A DNA stretch of 64,000 bases, taken from Methanocorpusculaceae archaeon UBA425 (GTDB lineage Archaea; Halobacteriota; Methanomicrobia; Methanomicrobiales; Methanocorpusculaceae). The position numbers and the translations under genes are program-made. The stretch is taken from NCBI GenBank assembly GCA_002506085.1, contig DAWV01000021.1, positions 1-64,000 on the forward strand, read 5' to 3'. Positions within the stretch are counted from its first letter, which is position 1; every line of letters begins with the position of its first letter. The notes beneath the pieces are model-generated. The model saw only the letters and a program-made list of their open reading frames with translations. It did not search any database and was not told the origin of the DNA. Shown piece by piece: positions 1-7,650 of the stretch.

Positions 1-413
1 AAGTCTTTCGCCTTGCTCTCCGACTCGGGTCTTCGCCCCTCGCTTGTTCGAAAACATTCGGTTTGCTCTCCGACTCGCTTCGCTCGCTTTCTCACCCTGA
101 TTTTGCCTTTCTTTTGGTCACATATTCTTCTGCGGGTTTCCCGTCATGCTCTCCGGAAAACCTGGTTACACACATCATACCTGTAATCATGTCTATTGTA
201 ATGCCCATAATATACGGAAATTACCCGGAATCTATAATCGATATAAGCAGAATTTTGCTTGAAAAATGCAAAGCCTTATCGAAGAGATCTATACGTATGT
301 GATAAGAGAATTGCGGGAAGAGAAGATGGAACAAATACCTTCGCCGCAATCCAGAAGTGGAAACCCTTATACCGTACTTTTCCCAATATTCCATCAATGG
401 TATCCCCATAACC
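1..413. other. Left-edge non-coding stretch with repeat remnants
   Basis: I see no convincing gene here. The first 140 bases hold two copies of a short block reading TTGCTCTCCGACTCG (near 13-27 and 63-77) and the larger repeat annotated at 62-142. The rest is AT-rich and leads into the TetR gene; no clear ribosome binding site is visible before it. Confidence 0.5.
62..142 (+). repeat. 81-bp direct repeat, copy 1
   Basis: This block is nearly identical to 3412-3491, in the same orientation, with a one-base length difference in a T-run. Both copies begin just after a small hairpin and contain a CGAGCGAAGCGAG-type palindrome read on the minus strand. The two copies bracket the TetR/SDR/relic region, so they could mark a duplication or be copies of a mobile small repeat. 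Confidence 0.8.
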
Positions 414-1025
414 ATGAATCAAAGACGACTCAAACAAAACGATCTGCGCTTCATCAAGGCTGAACATGTCATACGATCCTCATTCATCAGCCTGATTGCC
501 GAGGTGGGATTCGAAGAACTCTCGGTAACCGATATCGTAACAAAAGCACACATAGGCCGCGGAACATTTTATCTGCATTACAAAGACAAACACAATCTCC
601 TGCAGACATTTGAGAAGGAAATCACCGCCGATATGCAGGAAATTATTCGAAGCATACAAACCACAGGCCTTGCAGCCGTCAGGCAGATTACAATCAAACT
701 CTTCACCTACTTTGAAGACAATATCACAACCATGCGGGCACTTTTCGGACAGAAAAGCGATTTCGGGTTCCAGAACCGGATAAAAGAAATGGTCTGGTAC
801 GCTGAATTTTCAAAAATCTTCGCCCAGGGCATACGGGAATTCGGATCCGCGGTACCTTTAGAGTATCTGGCATCCTATATCGAATCAGCCATCCACAGCC
901 TCTTTCTTACCTGGCTCAGAAAAGAGAGCCGGGAAAGCCCGGAGGAGATAACAGGCATCATAATGGAACTTATGCTGACTGCCATGCGACCCTCCAAAGT
1001 GACCGGTCTTACTCAGGAATCATGA
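414..1025 (+). CDS. TetR/AcrR family transcriptional regulator
   Basis: About 203 residues. The N-terminal third is a TetR-type helix-turn-helix domain: residues about 15-60 carry the family pattern IGRGTFYLHYKDK, which forms the recognition helix and the start of helix 4. The C-terminal part is helical and lacks a recognisable ligand signature, as usual for the family. I chose the ATG at 414 because the protein then starts about 15 residues before the first HTH helix; a GTG at 357 would add 19 residues of non-family sequence. The next gene on the same strand is a short-chain dehydrogenase 208 bp downstream, so it may control that gene and itself. The effector is unknown. Confidence 0.85.
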   Translation: MNQRRLKQNDLRFIKAEHVIRSSFISLIAEVGFEELSVTDIVTKAHIGRGTFYLHYKDKHNLLQTFEKEITADMQEIIRSIQTTGLAAVRQITIKLFTYFEDNITTMRALFGQKSDFGFQNRIKEMVWYAEFSKIFAQGIREFGSAVPLEYLASYIESAIHSLFLTWLRKESRESPEEITGIIMELMLTAMRPSKVTGLTQES

Positions 1026-1180
1026 TTGTGATAATCGATCATATCAGCAGCTCCGTACTTACGCGATTTCTGCTCATCCTTTGATACTATTATACTGATT
1101 TTGACGAACGGTAAAAATCCCCTGTGCCGTAATTCACGATAAAATGTGTATGTATTCTGGGACCGATTTAATGAACAGTT

Positions 1181-1225
1181 TGTCAAAAATAGTATATTAT
1201 TATGTCGTGATATCCCCTATTGACA
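1181..1225. promoter_or_regulatory. Candidate promoter and operator of the SDR gene
   Basis: A TATA-like AT-rich stretch (about 1190-1203) lies before the SDR start at 1233. It is flanked by TGTCAA at 1181-1186 and its inverse TTGACA at 1220-1225. Such spaced inverted half-sites could bind the adjacent TetR protein, but the arms are short and this is only a suggestion. Confidence 0.25.
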
Positions 1226-1232
1226 GATTGTT

Positions 1233-2000
1233 ATGAAAAATTATTTCGATTTAACCGGAAGAGTGGCCGTAATTACCGGAGCTTCCTCCGGACTCGGCGT
1301 ACAGATGGCAAAAGCTTTGGCTAATCAAGGCGCAGACATCGCAATTCTTGCCAGAAGAAAGGAAAAACTCGAGGAGGCTGCAAAAGAGATTTCGGCACTC
1401 GGGGTCCGGTGTATTCCGGTCAGGTGCGACATCACCGACACAGCCCAGATTGATGAAGCAAAAAAGGAGATTCTCGCCAAATTAGGCAGAGTCGATATTC
1501 TGATAAACAGTGCCGGGACAGGCGGAATTGCACCGACAATCGATGTTTCTGACGCGATGCTCATGAATGAGATTAATATCGATCTCGTTGGCACATTTAA
1601 GATGGCACGCGCCTTTGCTCCGGAAATGATCAGACAGGGATTCGGCAGAATCATAAACATTGCCTCAATGTACGGACTTGTCGGTAACATGATTGCGCCT
1701 TCCGCAGCATATCACGCAGCAAAGGGCGGTGTCGTAAATCTGACCCGCGCCCTCGCAGCCGAATGGGGAAAGAACGGGATTACCGTCAACTCGATCTGCC
1801 CGGGGTACTTTGTTACCGAATTGACGGAGGCAACACTGAAAACAGATGCATTTGCCGCATATGCAAAAGGAGCGATTCCAGTTGGACGTTACGGAAATGA
1901 GGGAGAACTCGACTCTACGGTCATCTATCTCGCATCTCCCGCTTCGACCTTTGTTACCGGCATGAACATCGCGGTTGACGGAGGATACACCTGTATCTGA
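1233..2000 (+). CDS. SDR family NAD(P)-dependent oxidoreductase
   Basis: 255 residues, normal for classical short-chain dehydrogenases. Residues 11-22 carry the Rossmann glycine motif (TGASSGLG), NSAG follows near residue 91, and the catalytic pair is in YHAAKGG near 160. The C-terminus ends in FVTGMNIAVDGGYTC, the usual SDR ending. The overall pattern is closest to gluconate 5-dehydrogenase and 3-oxoacyl reductase-like SDRs; the substrate cannot be read from sequence. An arginine-rich segment after strand 2 (ARRKEK) suggests NADP preference. No clear ribosome binding site precedes the ATG, so the transcript may have a very short leader. The upstream TetR gene is the likely regulator. Confidence 0.9.
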   Translation: MKNYFDLTGRVAVITGASSGLGVQMAKALANQGADIAILARRKEKLEEAAKEISALGVRCIPVRCDITDTAQIDEAKKEILAKLGRVDILINSAGTGGIAPTIDVSDAMLMNEINIDLVGTFKMARAFAPEMIRQGFGRIINIASMYGLVGNMIAPSAAYHAAKGGVVNLTRALAAEWGKNGITVNSICPGYFVTELTEATLKTDAFAAYAKGAIPVGRYGNEGELDSTVIYLASPASTFVTGMNIAVDGGYTCI

Positions 2001-2027
2001 GATGAGACGAACGGAATGCATCGTCTG

Positions 2028-2234
2028 ATGAAAGTCGGAATTATCGGCGGAACCAGATGCATTGAAGAAGGATTCGCACGAGGATATGTCTTTGAGAAAA
2101 ATACGGCGTAGTAATTAGCTCGGGACGCTGCCGGACCTCTTGAAATGACGAGAGTCGTTGACGGAATCACACCGCTCGTAATCACGATCGCGATGAGAAA
2201 CCGGTTAATAGACGTTGGTGTACATTTCAGCTGA
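2028..2234 (+). pseudogene. Relic of F420H2:NADP oxidoreductase (internally deleted)
   Basis: Reading frame 1 from the ATG at 2028 gives MKVGIIGGT followed by EEGFARGYV, matching the N-terminal Rossmann motif of Fno/NpdG. After 27 codons come two stops (2109-2114). The same frame then resumes at 2124 with AAGPLEMTRVVDGITPL and ends in RNRLIDVGVHFS at a stop at 2232-2234, which matches the conserved C-terminus of Fno (AGPL, R-x-V-E/D, TPLI, N, GI-x-F). About 150 internal codons are missing. I base the family match on remembered Fno sequence features, not a search. The fragment follows the SDR gene by only 27 bp. Confidence 0.75.
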
Positions 2235-2471
2235 TTATCCAAAGAGAACAATCTATTTTTTCAATTGCCGCCTGACTTTTACTGTTTTTAGTTATCTCTA
2301 AAAAAAGGTATTTACCTCGCTTTTCGCCGTAAAAACTGCGGTCTTTGTCCGGCAATCCCCTCTGAAACCAGCCCGTGACGGCGGGCAGCCACGTAGTGGC
2401 GGCCTCAGCTGAGCAAGTTTTCGAAGGAAACTTGCGATTGAGCGGGGTGAGCCGATAGGCTCGCCCTCAGC

Positions 2472-2597
2472 GGCGGGCTGCCACGTAGGAGTGGGGTAAA
2501 GCTTTCGAGTACACCCGCTGTCGTTTTGCGCCCCCCTTCCCCCCCCTTTGCGCGAGCACGGGGCGAAGCCTTCGAGTACACTCACAGTCGTTTTGCG
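2472..2597 (+). repeat. Long dispersed repeat, copy 1 (inverted copy at 26495-26616)
   Basis: The block from GGCGGGCTGCCACGTAGG through two copies of TTCGAGTACAC plus GTCGTTTTGCG recurs in reverse orientation at 26495-26616 with small differences in the G/C runs. It has an internal direct duplication of about 60 bp. It lies about 24 kb from its partner and codes for nothing recognisable. Confidence 0.8.
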
Positions 2598-2615
2598 TTT
2601 CCTTTTTTTTTGGCG

Positions 2616-2640
2616 GGTTGGACGCTGAAAGCGGACGACC
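2616..2640 (+). repeat. GA-loop hairpin module, copy 1
   Basis: GGTTG (2616-2620) pairs with CGACC (2636-2640). Inside lie GA on both sides (2621-2622, 2634-2635), then an inner stem CGC/GCG around a TGAAA loop. Compare the copies at 2917, 3292 and 20896, where the inner stem differs but still pairs. Confidence 0.7.
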
Positions 2641-2916
2641 TTAGCTGAGCAAACTGATAGTTTGCGAGCGGGTGTACATGGACCACTCTTTTTCAGGTGA
2701 TGAAACGAACCAGTATTACCGTTATGGATTTTTGGATGTACGTCAGTTTCGTGTAATGGATTCTTTTTGATGGCCGTGTCATCACACGAAATTCACGAAA
2801 ACTTCCACGAAAACACGAAAACCAATAAGATTAGGTTATAGGTGAATCTCTGTCGTCCCTCCCCCGTCCCCCACGCGAAATCTTCGAAAACGCAAATCAG
2901 AGATTTGCTCAGCTGA

Positions 2917-2939
2917 GGTCGTCGACTTCGTCGCCAACC
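2917..2939 (-). repeat. GA-loop hairpin module, copy 2
   Basis: Read on the minus strand: GGTTG, then GC, inner stem GAC, loop GAA, GTC, then GA and CGACC. This copy has GC in place of one GA of the internal loop, but the inner stem still pairs. Confidence 0.65.
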
Positions 2940-3291
2940 CGCAAATCAACGAAATGCACGAAAAGGGGGACAGGGGCGGGGTGAGCCGATAGGCTCGCCC
3001 TTAGCCAAGCAAGTTTTCGAAGGAAACTTGTGACTGCGGGAAGTGGTCACCTCCCCCCCTTGCGCAAGCCCCACCCCGGGGCGAAGCCTTCGAGTACACC
3101 CGCTGTCGTTTTGCGCCCCCCTTCCCGGTGAACAGAATTGGATTTGCTCAAGCGGGATTCTTTGGATGTACTTCGGTTTCGTGTACGAGATTCTTTTTGA
3201 TGGCCGTATCCCCGCAAGGCAAAGCCTTGCTCGCAAGTCTATCGACTTGCTCAGCTAAGCCTGCCCCTTCGTGGCAGTCCGCCTCAGTTGA

Positions 3292-3314
3292 GGTCGTCTG
3301 CTTCGCATCCAACC
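3292..3314 (-). repeat. GA-loop hairpin module, copy 3
   Basis: Read on the minus strand: GGTTG, GA, inner stem TGC, loop GAA, GCA, GA, CGACC. The outer stem and GA/GA loop are as in copy 1, while the inner stem has changed on both sides together. Confidence 0.7.
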
Positions 3315-3411
3315 CGCCATCACACGAAATTCACGAAAAGGAGGACAGGGGTGGGGGTGCTGTTCTCCTATTGTAAAAAAGAATCAGGATGATTGTTCAC
3401 AAATCAAAGAT

Positions 3412-3491
3412 TTGCTCTCCGACTCGCTTCGCTCGCTTTCTCACCCTGATTTTGCCTTTCTTTGGTCACATATTCTTCGACGGGTTTCCCA
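3412..3491 (+). repeat. 81-bp direct repeat, copy 2
   Basis: Partner of 62-142 in the same orientation. It follows a CAAATC-AAA-GATTTG hairpin (3400-3414) and ends just before the 3' end of the surface protein gene. Confidence 0.8.
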
Positions 3492-3565
3492 AAGAGCATG
3501 ATGAAAATTCCTAAGAATGCGAGTGATTCCGTGACGAAAAATATGAGCCGGCTAAAAAATAGGTT

Positions 3566-6190
3566 TTATTCTCTTCTGATAAGAAGAGCCATTCCCACAA
3601 GTCCCGCGATGATACCAAGTACCGGCACGGGTGAAGACGCGGCTTTTGTCGGGTTTATCGTTGAGCCAAGCACCGTTGGTTCGACCAGAGTTGGACCGGT
3701 TGTCGGCGTTGATGTCTCTTCTGCTTCCTCTAACGGGAACCAGGATCCATCAACATTGCAGGCAATCATGAACACAGACGTTCTGTATGATGTAACGGTG
3801 AACAGATATTCTCCGTCGACCCGTTCGATCGACGTTATCGTCATTCTCTCCCACTCGTTATTATTATGGCGGAGAATGGAAATATCCTCAGGGGTCAGTC
3901 CCTTATTTTCGAGTACCGATGCATTAACCCTGAACACGAGTGTTACGGAAGTTCCTGAATCTGCCGTGCTGTGAACATCATACACGTTGAGGTAGGAGAC
4001 CCCGGAAGGTGCCGCTGCCCCATTGAAATAATCCCTGAACACCGTTACAATAATGGATGAACCGGCAGGATAGCGGAGAGTAAGACCACCGTCGTTCGTC
4101 GTGAATGTGCCGTTGGCTGAAACGGGACCAAAGTCCGCGTTGTTATCACCGTTTCCGCCGTTTTCACTGCTGGTTGGCGTCGGTGTCGGATTTACCGTCC
4201 AGTTTGCATAGAGTTGTGTGTATCCGAGTACGTTATCCGTGGAAAAGTTCCAGGACGTGCCTGAAGCATTGGTAATGTTCCAGCCATTGAACGTATAACC
4301 TGGTTTTGCCGGAGCTGACGGCTCAGAAATAGTATCATTCAAACTGAGATTTGTTATGGTAGAATATTCGACATTACTCACTTCGTCAAGGTAGAAGTTA
4401 ACGGTGATATTTTCTATAAGTGACAGATTACTGCCGGTATTTGTCAGAGCACGGGAATTTACTAATGACCAGGTTGTATTCAACGCAAAATTTGATGCCC
4501 AATTATTTCTATCCACACTGCCGTATTCCACGACCCTGTAACCAATGTCGGTAAATCCCGGCGTAATGTTTTTCGCACCGGTGTCTGTCGCAAGAATTCC
4601 GGTTACGTTGATGAATGTGTCGGTCATCATGTACACATCATTGTCTACATTGACTACAGCAGAGCCGTTCATATTGAACGGTCCTCCAACAAACACATAC
4701 ACTCCGCCGCCGTTAATCGCGGTGTTGCTGGATATCGTTCCGCCCTCCATCGTGAACGTGTCGCTAAACACATACACCCCGCCGCCATAGCAGGTTGCAT
4801 TGTTGCCGGATATCGTTCCGTTGTTCATCGTGAAAGTGCCCCAATTTACATACACCCCGCCTCCAAATTCAGCTGAGTTGTTGGATATGCTCCCGCCATC
4901 CATCGTGAACGTGCCGCTAAACACATACACCCCGCCGCCAACAGAATTTGCGGTGTTGTTGGATATCGTTCCGCGGGTCATATTGAACGTGCCGCCAGAC
5001 ACATACACCCCGCTGCCAGAATCCATTGCATTGTTGTTGTCTATGGTTCCGCCGGTCATATTGAACATCCCGGAAGACACACCCACCCCACCGCCATGAC
5101 CAGCTGCATTGTTGTTGTCTATGGTTCCGCCGATCATATTGAACATGCCGTCATACACAACATACACCCCGCCGCCATATCCTGCATTGTTGTAGGATAT
5201 CGTTCCGTCGTTCATCGTGAACGTCCCGCCATCCACATACACCCCGCCGCCGTCGTTATTAGCTGTGTTGGTGTCTATGGATCCACCAGTCATATTGAAC
5301 GTCCCGCCAGACACAACACCCACCCCTCCGCCATTAACAGCTGCATTATTGTTGTCTATCGTTCCCCCGTTCATCGTGAACGTGCCGCTATTCGTAACAT
5401 AAACCCCGCCGCCGTAGTAGGTGGTTGCATTGTTGTTGGATATCGTTCCGTCGTTCATCGTGAACGTCCCGTCATCCACATACACCCCGCCGCCAAAAGA
5501 ATTTGCAGTGTTGTTGGATATCGTTCCCCCGTTCATCGTGAATGTCCCGCCATCCATAACATACACCCCGCCGCCATAGGTGAATGCATTGTTGTCGGAT
5601 ATCGTTCCGCCGTTCATCGTAAACATGCCGTCATTCTTAACTGACACCACGCCGCCGTAGTAGGGTGTATTACTGTTCTGCAGCACAGACCCGGCATTCA
5701 TAGTGAATTCTCCTCCATCAACATAAACGAGCGAGGACCCATTTGAACTATATGTCGTTCTGTTTCCATCAATGGTAAGATTATGCCCATTGCTGCCTTC
5801 CAGAATAAATGTGCCGGAACTCACCATGAACAAAAATCCATCGTCAAAATGACGATAGATTGTGAAATCATTGCTCTCATTTGCAGTAAGAGTGATGGAA
5901 TCCCGGGCGGTGATTGTAATTGTATGATTGAGCCAAACATCCTGCAGAAGAACAACTTTCCCCTCACCATTTACATATGCCGCTCCAACACCAGAGTCAG
6001 TTGTAAGATTCAGGGCATTAGATAGATTCTGTGCAGTATCTATACCGCGAACAACCGCAGCAGCCGAGCCGCAAAATACACCTGAAACCACAAGCAAAAC
6101 TAAAAAAATAATCAACATCCGAGACATGAATACAGCAGGCATGATCCGGCTGGTCTGCCTGCAGGTTTTTATATATTCCGTATTTTTCAT
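3566..6190 (-). CDS. Large secreted beta-helix repeat surface protein
   Basis: 874 residues. A hydrophobic signal segment lies at about residues 24-46 (MLIIFLVLLVV...AAA). Residues about 150-510 contain some 14 imperfect repeats of 21-25 residues of the form GGGVYV-x-GTFTMNGGTISNN, typical of right-handed parallel beta-helix or Pmp-like adhesins. Next comes an InlB-type B repeat (FYLDE...AKPGYTFNGWN...LYANW, about 590-665), a PTPTPT linker, a domain resembling the PGF-pre-PGF module of archaeal surface proteins, and a C-terminal membrane segment with RRE end (VLGIIAGLVGMALLIRR), suggesting cell-surface anchoring. There is no canonical PGF motif. A GAGAG stretch six bases before the ATG supports this start. 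Likely role: surface layer or adhesion; the ligand is unknown. The DNA repeats invite copy-number change. Confidence 0.85.
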   Translation of the reverse strand: MKNTEYIKTCRQTSRIMPAVFMSRMLIIFLVLLVVSGVFCGSAAAVVRGIDTAQNLSNALNLTTDSGVGAAYVNGEGKVVLLQDVWLNHTITITARDSITLTANESNDFTIYRHFDDGFLFMVSSGTFILEGSNGHNLTIDGNRTTYSSNGSSLVYVDGGEFTMNAGSVLQNSNTPYYGGVVSVKNDGMFTMNGGTISDNNAFTYGGGVYVMDGGTFTMNGGTISNNTANSFGGGVYVDDGTFTMNDGTISNNNATTYYGGGVYVTNSGTFTMNGGTIDNNNAAVNGGGVGVVSGGTFNMTGGSIDTNTANNDGGGVYVDGGTFTMNDGTISYNNAGYGGGVYVVYDGMFNMIGGTIDNNNAAGHGGGVGVSSGMFNMTGGTIDNNNAMDSGSGVYVSGGTFNMTRGTISNNTANSVGGGVYVFSGTFTMDGGSISNNSAEFGGGVYVNWGTFTMNNGTISGNNATCYGGGVYVFSDTFTMEGGTISSNTAINGGGVYVFVGGPFNMNGSAVVNVDNDVYMMTDTFINVTGILATDTGAKNITPGFTDIGYRVVEYGSVDRNNWASNFALNTTWSLVNSRALTNTGSNLSLIENITVNFYLDEVSNVEYSTITNLSLNDTISEPSAPAKPGYTFNGWNITNASGTSWNFSTDNVLGYTQLYANWTVNPTPTPTSSENGGNGDNNADFGPVSANGTFTTNDGGLTLRYPAGSSIIVTVFRDYFNGAAAPSGVSYLNVYDVHSTADSGTSVTLVFRVNASVLENKGLTPEDISILRHNNNEWERMTITSIERVDGEYLFTVTSYRTSVFMIACNVDGSWFPLEEAEETSTPTTGPTLVEPTVLGSTINPTKAASSPVPVLGIIAGLVGMALLIRRE

Positions 6191-6555
6191 AATTCTCTCA
6201 CTCGATATCGGGACATCCCTTGAAATAATTGAGAATTCTCTGTTCCGGTGTATGATAAATAACGTAATATGTATTATCTATTGTGATTGACTCACGTGTT
6301 TGGAGGCGTCTGTCCACCCAGGATCCTCATCCGCGGACGTGAGATTAATCTGATTTCTGAGAATAATTCCCCGATAAAACCGCTTCTCTGTTACCGAAAA
6401 TGCAGAGATATGGCATTTTCCGGAAACCGTGCGGGTCAATTCATAATGAAGAATGCATTCGAAAAACCCGAAAAACGAAGTCCCGCTTTCCTTTCACGGA
6501 TACCCGTCTATGACGTCAAAAAATCAGGGAGAGCAGTCTCTCCCGCGACACGTCC
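6191..6555. other. Intergenic region between surface protein and ncsA
   Basis: The half next to 6190 is AT-rich and likely holds the promoter of the surface protein gene, with TATA-like sequence around 6250-6285 on the minus strand. The remainder shows no gene, RNA or clear repeat. Confidence 0.4.
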
Positions 6556-7455
6556 TCACCCCATTTTCTCAATCAGCGTACATGCCGCACACAGCCGGTG
6601 ACTTGTCGGCTCCCCGCAAACCTCGCATCGCCCCATCTTTGTCACCTCTCCCTTCAGGGGTCCGAGCTTCGCCAGAAGCTTCTCCTGCCCGGTCACGATA
6701 TTATGCATCGTCCCGGGATTCCTGTACTCAAGTATCCCGAGCCCGCTCCGGACCCCGGCACGCAGAGCATACTTCGTGTACGGGCACTCCGGCAAATCCG
6801 TAAGCAGATGGTTCACCAGCCCGTATGCGACCGTCGCCCGCTCAGTCTGACGACACAATGGTTTTATCCTCGGAAGGAACACCTTATCAGAATCGGTCTG
6901 ATACGACTCCATAACTCTCGTCACATCCCCACGCAGATAATTCATCAGCACCGACTGTGCCTCATCATCCATACAGTGACCCGTCGCAATCTTATTCGCC
7001 CCTGCCTCGCGGGCCGCGAGATTCAGGGCACGGCGCCGCAGCGTCCCGCACACCGAACATGCCTGCTCCGGGGATTTTTCGAGCAGTTCATCCAGCGTCT
7101 TCCCGCAGATATCCGTAAAAGAGATGAGTTTATCTTCAAGACCGAGCCGTTCGCAGAGCCGGACCGCCGCAAGAATCGTATCGTCCCGGTAATTTGCGAT
7201 CCCCTCATCCACCGTAATCGGAATAAGCTCGGCATCCGGATTCAGTTTCGCGAGAACCGTCAAAAGCACCGTCGAGTCCTTCCCGCCCGAAAGACCCACG
7301 GCTATTTTGTCCCCGGGACAAATCATATGATATTTTTCGATAGTCGCCGCCACGCCCTTCTCAAACCATGCGGAAAAATGCGGACCGCAGAACTTCACCT
7401 TCGTGACCGAATCGAAGTAGACCGCTCTCTTCTCACATTCATCACACTGAACCAT
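6556..7455 (-). CDS. ncsA: tRNA 2-thiolation protein, NcsA/TtuA (Ncs6/Ctu1) family
   Basis: 299 residues, the usual length. The N-terminal zinc finger is formed by C4, C7, C23 and H26; the ATP-binding PP-loop SGGKDS is at residues 56-61. The middle contains SVCGTLRRR with the conserved cysteine, GHCMDDEAQ follows, and the C-terminus has a second zinc finger (CEVCGEP...CAAC). The family adenylates U34 of tRNA and transfers sulfur from a ubiquitin-like carrier. The gene for such a carrier ends 3 bp upstream, so the pair probably works together. It is the last gene of an operon that starts with glycan genes. Confidence 0.93.
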   Translation of the reverse strand: MVQCDECEKRAVYFDSVTKVKFCGPHFSAWFEKGVAATIEKYHMICPGDKIAVGLSGGKDSTVLLTVLAKLNPDAELIPITVDEGIANYRDDTILAAVRLCERLGLEDKLISFTDICGKTLDELLEKSPEQACSVCGTLRRRALNLAAREAGANKIATGHCMDDEAQSVLMNYLRGDVTRVMESYQTDSDKVFLPRIKPLCRQTERATVAYGLVNHLLTDLPECPYTKYALRAGVRSGLGILEYRNPGTMHNIVTGQEKLLAKLGPLKGEVTKMGRCEVCGEPTSHRLCAACTLIEKMG

Positions 7456-7458
7456 GAT

Positions 7459-7650
7459 TTACCCGCCGTGAACAATAGACGTTGCATGAATCTCATCGGT
7501 TTCGTTCACGAAATCGTCCGCGAGAAGCAGTTCATTGTCACGCGTAATAAGAATCTCATAGGGATTCAGATTCAGACGGAGAAGAATCTCCTCAATTGTC
7601 CCGGCCTCGGTGGTCGTCTGCGTACCGTCTGGGAGATGAACTTTGACCAT
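7459..7650 (-). CDS. Ubiquitin-like sulfur carrier (SAMP/MoaD/ThiS type)
   Basis: 63 residues, beta-grasp-like, ending in the di-glycine HGG needed for adenylation and thiocarboxylation. The body (VKVHLPDG...ILLRLNLNPYEILITRDNELL) resembles ThiS and SAMP2. Its ATG shares one base with the stop of the upstream glycosyltransferase, and ncsA follows after 3 bp. The likely role is sulfur donor for NcsA; protein conjugation (sampylation) is an alternative or additional role. No E1-like enzyme lies in the window. Confidence 0.88.
   Translation of the reverse strand: MVKVHLPDGTQTTTEAGTIEEILLRLNLNPYEILITRDNELLLADDFVNETDEIHATSIVHGG

Larger units (their letters stand above)
2235..3565. repeat. Non-coding island of mosaic hairpin repeats
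   Basis: No gene is supported in these 1.3 kb. The stretch is built from short modules that recur here and in other islands of the window. One module is a hairpin with a GCAA/TTGC clamp: 2413-2435, 2649-2665, 2892-2908, 3009-3031, 3214-3230, 3233-3250 and a shorter form at 3400-3414. A second is a GGTTG/CGACC hairpin with a GA/GA internal loop (2616-2640, 2917-2939, 3292-3314). Others are GAGCC-GATA-GGCTC (near 2449 and 2980), a CACGAAATTCACGAAAA block (2784, 3323), a GGATGTAC-TTCGTGT block (about 2734 and 3164), and CGAAGCCTTCGAGTACAC (2564, 3082). Junctions often read CTCAGCTGAG, itself palindromic. Confidence 0.75.

Noticed and set aside
2298..3376. Several short open frames in the repeat island (for example 2298-2585, 2946-3236, 3043-3258)
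   Set aside because: They run through the repeated hairpin modules, have no ribosome sites and no family pattern; the same frames are not kept between repeat copies.
5096..5644. Open frame of 182 codons on the plus strand
   Set aside because: It is the reverse reading of the surface protein repeats, giving monotonous HIHPAA-type repeats.
4680..5720. Repeat block that might be taken for a CRISPR array
   Set aside because: The units are in frame, imperfect and translate into the GGGVYV-GTFTMNGGTI surface repeats; there are no constant repeats with unique spacers of equal length.
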